Below are positions 53,955-61,185 of a stretch of 64,000 nucleotides of DNA, piece after piece; positions within the stretch are counted from its first letter, which is position 1, and every line of letters starts with the position of its first letter. The notes under the pieces are model-generated. The model was given only the letters and a program-made list of their open reading frames with translations, did no database searches and was not told the DNA's origin. The stretch covers positions 124,001 to 188,000 of the forward strand of contig NZ_BSDY01000005.1 in the NCBI RefSeq assembly GCF_027925155.1. The letters are read 5' to 3'. A program made the translations under genes and the position numbers. Source of the DNA: Propionigenium maris DSM 9537 (lineage in GTDB: Bacteria > Fusobacteriota > Fusobacteriia > Fusobacteriales > Fusobacteriaceae).

Positions 53955-54875
53955 TTATTCATAGGAGATCTCATAGATGGCGTGATCATCAAACAATCCT
54001 AAAAAGCCATCAAAGTCAACCTCTACCTCGAAACCACCACCGGCTGTAGACTTGGGAGGTTCGTAGGCCTGAGTATAGGTATAGTGACCATCGGTATCGG
54101 GACCGCCAGTCAGCTCCCAGTTTTCAAGCTCTGAATTTGTCTTAAGGGAGATCTTGGCTACCTTCTCAAGCTCGGTATTGCTACTATCCAGTTTAATCCT
54201 TCCAATGGTAAGAGCCCCTGTTAACTCAAGAGCCTCTGTATCCTCGTTGTACTCAAAGGCGCTAAGGAAATCCTCAAACCAGCTGCCGGACTTTATAAAG
54301 GACTCTAAGTCGACTCCTGTAACTGAATGTATCTTCTCATCAGGACCGGGAGCCGGCGCAGGAGTGCTTCCTCCTCCATTATCTCCTCCACTGCCATCTT
54401 CATCCTCTTCAGAGAATTTAGCCTCATTCCAGATCTCGTTCCCTTCATTCCCAGTATAGTTTCCATTTTTAAGGTTAGCATAGATCAGGCCGCTTTCCTC
54501 TATATATAGCCATCCTCCGCTATCGTCCCTCTCCTTAACTACCTGATTTGTAGCAGAGGCCTCCTCAGATGCTGGTGTTTCAGGCATGGAGTTCTTAGAG
54601 TAGAAGGCTGTAAAAGCCTCTGAAAGGCTACCGTCTGAAGAAATATCACCACTACTGTTAGATGAAGCCGGCTGAACCTCACCATAGACAGGGTATTCCT
54701 CGTTTTTGACATGGAACATCTCTATGGAGGTTCTGAGGTTTAACAGATTTCCCTGGACCTGGGCTACCCTGGCATCATCTGTGATATCTGTAAATCTTGG
54801 CAGGGAAATTGCTGCCAGGATGCTTATTATGGATATAACTACCATTAACTCTATAAGTGTAAACGCTTTCTTCAT
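53955..54875 (-). CDS. type IV pilin-like protein (pseudopilin), copy 2
   Basis: A 306-residue prepilin with leader MKKA then FTLIELMVVISIISILAAISLPRF. The first ~145 residues, including PRFTDITDDARVAQVQGNL, EEYPVYGE and GGWLY...IYANLKNGNYTG, repeat copy 1 with few changes. An acidic and Pro-rich linker (SEEDEDGSGGDNGGG, PAPAPGP) leads to a different ~130-residue C-terminal domain. The ribosome site is agggggagt. The pair looks like a duplicated pilin stalk carrying alternative head domains. Confidence 0.88.
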   Translation of the reverse strand: MKKAFTLIELMVVISIISILAAISLPRFTDITDDARVAQVQGNLLNLRTSIEMFHVKNEEYPVYGEVQPASSNSSGDISSDGSLSEAFTAFYSKNSMPETPASEEASATNQVVKERDDSGGWLYIEESGLIYANLKNGNYTGNEGNEIWNEAKFSEEDEDGSGGDNGGGSTPAPAPGPDEKIHSVTGVDLESFIKSGSWFEDFLSAFEYNEDTEALELTGALTIGRIKLDSSNTELEKVAKISLKTNSELENWELTGGPDTDGHYTYTQAYEPPKSTAGGGFEVEVDFDGFLGLFDDHAIYEISYE

Positions 54876-54907
54876 TAAACTCCCCCTAAATATTGTAGAT
54901 AATGTCC

Positions 54908-54936
54908 ATTATATAATAAAAAATCAAACTTGTGAA
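54908..54936 (-). promoter_or_regulatory. promoter for pseudopilin copy 2
   Basis: On the reverse strand: TTCACA (54931-54936), a 17-bp spacer, and TATAAT (54908-54913). Confidence 0.7.
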
Positions 54937-54987
54937 TGATATAACAATACTTAGATGGACATATACTCTTCTTCTTGAAGAAATTTG

Positions 54988-55073
54988 TGTAAAAGAAGGT
55001 ATAAGGGGGTGTAAAAAAATTTACACTTCTTTTACAGAAAATTTATAACGAAGCAACACAGAGGAGTTAGAAT
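54988..55073 (+). promoter_or_regulatory. Pho-box-like operator and promoter of the pst operon
   Basis: Six hexamers lie at exact 11-bp steps in two opposed triplets. The first is TGTAAA (54988), GTATAA (54999), TGTAAA (55010). The second is TTTACA (55020), TTTACA (55031), TTTATA (55042). Together they form a large dyad (TGTAAAAGAAG ... CTTCTTTTACA). A candidate -10, TAGAAT (55068-55073), lies about 20 nt downstream, so the last repeat covers the -35. Direct repeats with 11-bp period are the hallmark of PhoB-family binding. Confidence 0.65.
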
Positions 55074-55112
55074 AGGTTCATAAAACAAGAACAGAAGTTA
55101 AAGGAGAAAAAA

Positions 55113-55985
55113 ATGAGTTTAAGAAAAATTAAGGATACCCTGATGAAACAGACGATCTTCGGTATCGCTGCATTTAATATTATAATTGTATTTTCGATAT
55201 TTTTCTTTGTTTTTACAAATGGGTTGAAGTTTTTCTATGAGGGGAGTGTGGTAGACTTTTTTCTGGGAAGAACATGGATACCTCTGTCGGACCTCTATGG
55301 TTTCCTGCCTCTTCTGGCAGGGAGCTTCTGGGTGAGTGTAATAGCCCTTGGAATATCAGTTCCTCTGAGTCTTTTTGCAGCAGTTTATATATCTGAGTAT
55401 GCTGGAAGGAGAACCAGGGAGATCTTCAAGATTCTCATAGAAACAATGGCTGCTCTTCCATCAGTTGTACTGGGATACATAGGACTCTATGTGTTTTCAG
55501 GATCCATAAGAGACTTCTTCGGGCTGAACTCAGGTCTTACAGCTCTAAATGGTGGAATACTTCTGGCACTTATGGCTATTCCTACAATGGTAAGTATAGC
55601 AGATGATGCCCTTGTAGCACTGGACAAGTCCTACAAGGAAGCTTCCCTTGCCATGGGAGCCAATAAACTGGAGACGATTGTAAAGGTGCTTCTTCCTGCG
55701 GCCTTCCCGGGGATATTTGCAGGAATAATGCTTGGATTTGGAAGGATCATAGGGGAGACTATGACGGTACTCATGGTAACCGGAAATGCACCAATACTGG
55801 ATTCGGGCCCCCTTACAGCAGTGAGAACCCTTACAGCTACAATAGCTGCTGAGATGGGAGAGGTAACTATAGGGGATAAGCACTACTACTCACTCTTTAC
55901 AATAGGAATAGTACTGTTTGCAATAAGCTTCCTTACAAATACCATAGCAGACTACTTTATCCATAGATCCAGAAAGATGAGTTAA
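55113..55985 (+). CDS. pstC: phosphate ABC transporter permease PstC
   Basis: A 290-residue inner-membrane permease with about six helices and the EAA-like cytoplasmic loop (SYKEASLAMGANKLETIVKVLLPAAFPGI). It has GRIIGETMTVLMVTGNA, which marks the PstC subunit. The ribosome site is aaaggaga. It is the first gene of pstCAB-phoU; the usual pstS is not upstream (pseudopilins are), so the binding protein must be encoded elsewhere. Confidence 0.93.
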   Translation: MSLRKIKDTLMKQTIFGIAAFNIIIVFSIFFFVFTNGLKFFYEGSVVDFFLGRTWIPLSDLYGFLPLLAGSFWVSVIALGISVPLSLFAAVYISEYAGRRTREIFKILIETMAALPSVVLGYIGLYVFSGSIRDFFGLNSGLTALNGGILLALMAIPTMVSIADDALVALDKSYKEASLAMGANKLETIVKVLLPAAFPGIFAGIMLGFGRIIGETMTVLMVTGNAPILDSGPLTAVRTLTATIAAEMGEVTIGDKHYYSLFTIGIVLFAISFLTNTIADYFIHRSRKMS

Positions 55986-55997
55986 CCAAAGGAGAGA

Positions 55998-56846
55998 ATG
56001 ATGAGCGTATTAAAGGGTAGAAGTAAAGATATAATAGAGACGATAATCAAGGGCGTAGGGATACTATCCGTCCTCCCGGTACTGGGGATATTTGCATATA
56101 TCATCTTCAAGGGGGTGCCGGCAATTACATGGACTTTCCTCTCAGAGACTCCCAGAGCAGGTATGAGAGAGGGGGGGATATTTCCTGTAATTGTGGGAAG
56201 TATAATGCTTACTGTGGGAACTATAGTAGCTTCGGTGCCCTTTGGGATCCTTACAGGGGTATACCTGGTGGAGTACTCCAAGGATAACTGGCTGAGAAGG
56301 ATAATCAACCTGACCATAGTAAACCTTGCAGGAATACCAAGTATAGTCTACGGGCTTTTCGGAATGGCTTTCTTTGTAATAGCCATGGGCATGGGGAGAT
56401 CCCTTCTGGCGGGTTCCCTTACCCTGGGAATTATGAGCTTGCCGGTAATTATAACAGCTACAAGGGAAGCCCTTCTGGCAATACCTAAGAGCCTGAGGGA
56501 AGCCTCCCTGGCCCTGGGAGCTACTCAGTGGGAGACAACCTGGAAGATAGTACTTCCTGCAGCTTTACCTGGAATCCTTACTGGAATAATCCTTTCAGTA
56601 TCAAGAGCAGCGGGTGAAACAGCACCCATAATGTTTACAGCGGCAGCTTTCTACCTGCCCTTCCTGCCGGAGTCCCTAAGCGACCAGGTGATGGCCCTGC
56701 CATACCACCTCTATGTAATATCAACTCAGGTACCCAATATGCCAGAGTCCAATATGATGGGAACACTCTTTGTACTGGTGTTCATAACAGTGGGATTCAA
56801 CCTGTTGGGAGCCTATGTCAGAAATAAATTCAGAAAATTCAGATAG
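55998..56846 (+). CDS. pstA: phosphate ABC transporter permease PstA
   Basis: A 282-residue permease with six helices and the loop LREASLALGATQWETTWKIVLPAALPGI followed by SRAAGETAPIMFTAAA, typical of PstA. It pairs with PstC to form the channel. ATG at 55998 or the next codon at 56001 are both possible starts after aaaggaga; it begins 12 nt after pstC. Confidence 0.93.
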   Translation: MMSVLKGRSKDIIETIIKGVGILSVLPVLGIFAYIIFKGVPAITWTFLSETPRAGMREGGIFPVIVGSIMLTVGTIVASVPFGILTGVYLVEYSKDNWLRRIINLTIVNLAGIPSIVYGLFGMAFFVIAMGMGRSLLAGSLTLGIMSLPVIITATREALLAIPKSLREASLALGATQWETTWKIVLPAALPGILTGIILSVSRAAGETAPIMFTAAAFYLPFLPESLSDQVMALPYHLYVISTQVPNMPESNMMGTLFVLVFITVGFNLLGAYVRNKFRKFR

Positions 56847-56861
56847 ATTTTAGGAGGAAAG

Positions 56862-57623
56862 ATGGAGAACAATATAAGATTAAGTGTTAAGGATTTCAAC
56901 TTTTACTATGGAAAGTTTCAGGCACTGAATAATATAAATATGGATGTGGAAAAAAATAAGGTGACGGCTCTTATCGGGCCGTCGGGGTGTGGAAAGTCTA
57001 CATTTCTGAGATCTATAAACAGGATGAATGACCTCATTGAAATATCCAAGTATGAGGGGGTTATAGCTCTCGATGGAGAGGATATCTTCTCTAAGAAGCA
57101 CGATATTGTGGAACTGAGAAAAAAGGTAGGGATGGTATTCCAGAAGCCAAACCCCTTCCCAAAGAGTATCTATGAAAATATCGTCTATGGTCCCAAGCTT
57201 CACGGAGAAAGGGAGAAGAAGAAGCTGGATGAGATAGTGGAGGAGAGCCTCAAGGCAGTAGCCCTCTGGGACGAGGTAAAGGATAAGCTTCACCAGTCGG
57301 CCCTGGGTCTTTCAGGGGGACAGCAGCAGAGACTTTGTATAGCAAGGGCCATAGCTGTAAAACCTGAGATCCTTCTTATGGATGAGCCTACCTCGGCTCT
57401 GGACCCTATATCTACCCTGAAGGTAGAGGAGCTTATAAGGGAGCTCCAGAAGGACTATACTATAATAATAGTTACCCACAACATGCAGCAGGCAGCGAGA
57501 ATATCCGATTACACGGGATTCTTCTACCAGGGGATAATGGAGGAGTTTGGAGCGACTGAAAAGATATTTACAAATCCAGACAACAAGAAGACGGAAGACT
57601 ATATAACTGGTAAATTCGGATAG
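56862..57623 (+). CDS. pstB: phosphate ABC transporter ATPase PstB
   Basis: A 253-residue ABC ATPase: Walker [10 protein letters not shown] (39-47), Q loop in [12 protein letters not shown], signature LSGGQQQR (about 150), Walker B/D loop [12 protein letters not shown], and switch His in TIIIVTHN. The [11 protein letters not shown] segment marks it as PstB. The ribosome site is aggagga; 15 nt after pstA. Confidence 0.97.
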   Translation: MENNIRLSVKDFNFYYGKFQALNNINMDVEKNKVTALIGPSGCGKSTFLRSINRMNDLIEISKYEGVIALDGEDIFSKKHDIVELRKKVGMVFQKPNPFPKSIYENIVYGPKLHGEREKKKLDEIVEESLKAVALWDEVKDKLHQSALGLSGGQQQRLCIARAIAVKPEILLMDEPTSALDPISTLKVEELIRELQKDYTIIIVTHNMQQAARISDYTGFFYQGIMEEFGATEKIFTNPDNKKTEDYITGKFG

Positions 57624-57673
57624 GATAGACTGGAAGGGATATCCCACTATCAAATAACTGCGGAGGTAGGAAG

Positions 57674-58351
57674 ATGAGAAACTTACATGAGAGAATAGAT
57701 GCAATAAATGAGCACTTTATTGAGATGACTAAAAATGTAGAGAGGCTCCTGAGAATAAATATGGAGATGCTCAAGAAGAGGTCCTTTGAGAGATCCCTCT
57801 ATGGAGAGGCAAAGGTAGTGGAGGACAGGATAAATGCCTATGAGGTAAAGATAAAAGAGGACTCCATAGTTGCCATAGCGATGTTTCAGCCTGCAGCTGG
57901 AGACCTGAGATCCCTTCTGAGTACCATAGAGGGTTCTAAGATGCTTGAGAGGATGGGAGACCTTCTCCTGGCTGATCTGAAACTCCTGAGGGAGATGGAG
58001 AAGAAGGGGGACCTTCATAAACCCCACCTGGACCTTGTAGGGGAGATGGTAGGAAAGGTAGAGGAGATATTTACAGCTTATACAACAGCCCTTGTGGAGA
58101 AGGACGATAAGAAGATCTACTCCATCCTTGCCCTGGATGAGGAGATAAATGATATCAGGGACAGCGTTGTAAAAAAGGTAATAGAGCTTATGAAGGAGTC
58201 CCCGGACAATGTGGAGTTTGGAAACCTTCTCCTGCTTTCTACAAAAAAATATGAAAGAATTTCAGATAAAATTATGCAACTGGGCAGGAGTTTGGTATAT
58301 AATGTTAGTGGAGATAACCTTAGAAAACAGGAGTTAATAAAGAAGAACTAG
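57674..58351 (+). CDS. phoU: phosphate signalling regulator PhoU
   Basis: A 225-residue all-helical protein with two PhoU repeats, each containing an acidic metal-binding stretch (the second around ALDEEINDIRDSV). PhoU couples the Pst transporter to the PhoR-type kinase and limits Pho signalling when phosphate is plentiful. It lies between pstB and the response regulator gene, the expected order. Confidence 0.93.
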   Translation: MRNLHERIDAINEHFIEMTKNVERLLRINMEMLKKRSFERSLYGEAKVVEDRINAYEVKIKEDSIVAIAMFQPAAGDLRSLLSTIEGSKMLERMGDLLLADLKLLREMEKKGDLHKPHLDLVGEMVGKVEEIFTAYTTALVEKDDKKIYSILALDEEINDIRDSVVKKVIELMKESPDNVEFGNLLLLSTKKYERISDKIMQLGRSLVYNVSGDNLRKQELIKKN

Positions 58352-58379
58352 AGAAAGGGTTCGAGATCTGGGAGGAAAT

Positions 58380-59054
58380 ATGAAGGTACTAATAGTAGAG
58401 GACGACATAGAGATACAACAACTGGTAGGTTACTTCTTTAAGAAGGAGGGGTATGAGGTTGAAACAGTGGGAGATGGTTTAGAGGGGTTAAAGAAGATCA
58501 AAACCTTTAAGCCAGAGCTGGTGATCCTTGACATAATGCTCCCTAGCCTTGATGGAAAGAACTTTACTAAGATCGTAAGGGATCTTCCCGAGGAGTATGG
58601 AGCTCCTGTAATAATAATGCTTACAGCTAAGACGGAGATCGAGGATGTGCTAGAGGGCCTTGAGATAGGGGCCAACGACTATATGAAGAAGCCCTTCGAC
58701 CCAAGGGAACTACTTCTGAGGGCGAGGAAGCTCATCTCTGGAGAGAAGAGGGAGAGCAAGAAATTTACCTTTGCAGGGGTAGTTATAGATGATGACAGGC
58801 ACCAGGTAACTGAAGATGGTGTAGAGATAGAGCTCTCTAAAAAGGAGTATGACCTGCTATATCTGCTCTTTAAAAACCAGGGGATAGTACTATCCAGGGA
58901 AAAGATCCTGGATAAGGTGTGGAACACAAGCTACTATGCAGGGGACAGGTCTGTGGATATCTATATCTCAAAACTAAGGGAAAAGCTTAAGAGTATCTCC
59001 AAAAATATACGTACGGTGAAGGGAGTGGGGTACAAATTAGAAGAAAGGAGATAA
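58380..59054 (+). CDS. phoB: PhoB-like OmpR-family response regulator
   Basis: A 224-residue regulator: receiver domain with Asp8/Asp9, phosphorylated Asp51 (LVILDIMLP), Thr82 and Lys103/104 (MKKPFDP), then a C-terminal winged-helix domain (LSKKEYDLLYLLFKNQG; DRSVDIYISKLREKL; VKGVGYKLE). Context with pst-phoU and the kinase downstream identifies it as the PhoB/PhoP counterpart, and it is the expected ligand of the 11-bp repeats at 54988 and 63626. Confidence 0.9.
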   Translation: MKVLIVEDDIEIQQLVGYFFKKEGYEVETVGDGLEGLKKIKTFKPELVILDIMLPSLDGKNFTKIVRDLPEEYGAPVIIMLTAKTEIEDVLEGLEIGANDYMKKPFDPRELLLRARKLISGEKRESKKFTFAGVVIDDDRHQVTEDGVEIELSKKEYDLLYLLFKNQGIVLSREKILDKVWNTSYYAGDRSVDIYISKLREKLKSISKNIRTVKGVGYKLEERR

Positions 59055-60733
59055 TAACTCTATTACTGATATTGTTCTTAGAGGCAATTTTTATCAAAAG
59101 CAATATAATGAGGCTATCGGATCTGCATGGGGAACTGGCCAAGAGGACCCTCAAGGAGGACAGCAGCCTTATTGAGAACCTTTTAAAGATAAGTGATACA
59201 GAGGAGCAGTTTCACTCCTACCTTAAGGATGTGGATAAGAGGGTGACCATCATACAGCTTGATGGAAAGGTGATATATGATTCCATGATGTATGAGTTAG
59301 AGGAGAGCATGGACTACCACAGTAAGAGACCAGAGGTTCTGGAAGCCCTTGAAAAGGGCACTGGTTTTGATATCAGGTACAGCAATACCCTGAAAAATAT
59401 GAGGGCCTACTACAGTGTGGTAACAAGGGATTCAGATGGAGAGGATTATATAGTGAGAACCTCCCTTAACTATGAGAGGGAGTACAGTGAGATAAAGAGG
59501 ATACTCCTCTATGAACTGCTCTTCTTCCTGACTCTGAATATATTTATATATTTTTGTTATAAGAACTATCTTAAGGGGCACCTCTTCCTGAAGATAGAGG
59601 AGATCAGAAAAACTTTGGAGGAGGGAGCTGAGGTTACAGATATCTATTCCAAGGGGGATCTATGGATCTCCGAGTTCTGGAAGATAGTCAGTGAGTGGCA
59701 GAAGACAAACCTTGAGAATATGAAACAGCTGGAGCTGGATAAGGAGAGGCTCAAGAGGATTATCTCCAGTGTGGATATGTCTATCCTCCTCATAGATGAA
59801 AACCTCAATACGGTGATGAAAAACGATGCCCTGAACTTTCTCTACAGAGGGGGGAATCAACTTCCCTATTACAGAGAGGTTAAGCACATTGAGATTATAG
59901 ATATAATTAAAAAGTGTGTGGATAAGAAGGTAGCCCTCAAGGAGGAGGTATATATATCGGAACTGAAAAAATACCTTCTTGTGGCGGTAAAGTACCTGAA
60001 ACTGAACAAGCAGTATATTCTCACAGTGAAGGATATAACCAGAAACAAGGAGATGCTTGAGGTGCAGAAAAACTTCATCAGCAATATCAGCCATGAGCTC
60101 AAGACTCCCCTTACCAATATAAAGGGTTACCTCATAGCCTTAGAGGATGCTCCCGGGGAGATGAAGGACTACTTCCTAAACGTGGCTAAAAATAATGTGG
60201 ATAAACTGGAAAACATCACCATGGATTTCCTGAATATATCTAAGCTGGAGAACTCCAGGGTAGTCAACCTTACCCCAGTTTCCTTTGAGAAGCTCAAGGG
60301 GGATGTGGAAAGGAGTATAGATGGCATCCTTACCAAGAAGAATGGAAGGGCAGTATACTCTGTGAATCTCTTGGATGAGAATGGCTATATGAAGGTAGAT
60401 TTTGATAAGTTTACAACTATCCTTAAAAACCTCATGGAGAATGGAGTTATCTATAACGACAAGGAGGAACCAGTTGTAAAGGTTGATATTATGGAGCTCT
60501 ACGATCACTACAAGATCACTGTAACAGATAATGGAATGGGAATACCTGAGACCGAGATAGACAATATCTTTGACAGGTTTTACCGGGTAGATAAAGCCAG
60601 AACCAGTAATGTGGCCGGAACGGGACTGGGACTGTCCATAGTGGCGGAGATGATCGACATACTGGGAGGAAAGTTAAAATTAAAATCTGAAGAGGGGAAG
60701 GGAAGTACCTTTACCTTTACAATGTTAAAATGA
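59036..60733 (+). CDS. phoR: PhoR-like sensor histidine kinase
   Basis: Membrane kinase with TM1, an extracytoplasmic region of ~130 residues, TM2 (LLYELLFFLTLNIFIYFCY), a PAS-like segment, HisKA with SNISHELKTPLTNIKGY (phosphorylated His at codon 353 counted from 59036), and ATPase motifs DNGMGIPE and GTGLGLSIV. The start is uncertain. TTG at 59072 would cut TM1 in half and has no ribosome site at proper distance. The frame is open upstream and reads RRKEIITLLLILFLEAIFI after an ATT codon at 59036, preceded by aagggagtgggg. No ATG, GTG or TTG lies further upstream in the open frame. Confidence 0.85.
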   Translation: MRRKEIITLLLILFLEAIFIKSNIMRLSDLHGELAKRTLKEDSSLIENLLKISDTEEQFHSYLKDVDKRVTIIQLDGKVIYDSMMYELEESMDYHSKRPEVLEALEKGTGFDIRYSNTLKNMRAYYSVVTRDSDGEDYIVRTSLNYEREYSEIKRILLYELLFFLTLNIFIYFCYKNYLKGHLFLKIEEIRKTLEEGAEVTDIYSKGDLWISEFWKIVSEWQKTNLENMKQLELDKERLKRIISSVDMSILLIDENLNTVMKNDALNFLYRGGNQLPYYREVKHIEIIDIIKKCVDKKVALKEEVYISELKKYLLVAVKYLKLNKQYILTVKDITRNKEMLEVQKNFISNISHELKTPLTNIKGYLIALEDAPGEMKDYFLNVAKNNVDKLENITMDFLNISKLENSRVVNLTPVSFEKLKGDVERSIDGILTKKNGRAVYSVNLLDENGYMKVDFDKFTTILKNLMENGVIYNDKEEPVVKVDIMELYDHYKITVTDNGMGIPETEIDNIFDRFYRVDKARTSNVAGTGLGLSIVAEMIDILGGKLKLKSEEGKGSTFTFTMLK

Positions 60734-60760
60734 TCAGCTTTTTAAGCTGATCTTTTTATT
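60730..60760 (+). terminator. terminator of the pst-pho operon
   Basis: The stem gatcagctt / aagctgatc with loop TTT is followed by a T-rich tract; it overlaps the stop codon of phoR. Confidence 0.9.
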
Positions 60761-60828
60761 TTTAAGGAAAGCATAGAATTTATAAAAAAGTTATATGAAG
60801 TAATGAGGCTTCTTACTGATTATCAGGA

Positions 60829-60850
60829 TGCAACGTTACGTTGCTTTTTA
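60829..60850 (+). terminator. isolated terminator-like hairpin
   Basis: GCAACG-TTA-CGTTGC is followed by TTTTTA. No gene ends here, so it may end a small RNA or trap readthrough from the pst-pho operon. Confidence 0.45.
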
Positions 60851-61170
60851 TTGGGAAAATTTATGATAGGACTCCAGAAAGTAAATTTTTTTTAAAACCT
60901 TTCAATTTAAAAAGGAAAAAAGTATGTTGATTATGTCAATGGTTGGTAGAAAAAAAGGTGTTATTATCTACGGCATAAGGAGGAAGGGAAGAAAAAAGTC
61001 TTTGCCGGGGAGGGGCTGTTGTGAGGAGAGTAAAAAAAAAGGAAATATTTTACTCCTAAATATCAGGAAAAGATAATATAAAAAAAAGATGGTAATCATA
61101 TATAAAAAAGAGATATTCTTTTTGAAAAAAAGGGACTATAATTCGCTGTCAATTTAAATTTTTAAAAAAA
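60851..61170. other. long A-rich leader region
   Basis: No convincing gene. A 50-codon + strand frame from ATG 60924 encodes a Lys/Arg-rich peptide but has a poor ribosome site. Several purine-rich runs (aaggaggaaggga, ggggaggggc) are present. The promoter of the downstream fusion gene is probably here, but no hexamer pair stands out. Confidence 0.35.
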
Positions 61171-61185
61171 AGGAAGGGATAAAAT

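Noticed and set aside
60924..61076. 50-codon Lys/Arg-rich + strand frame upstream of the decarboxylase-arginase gene
   Set aside because: Poor ribosome site and low-complexity A-rich sequence; the basic composition follows from A/G-rich DNA.
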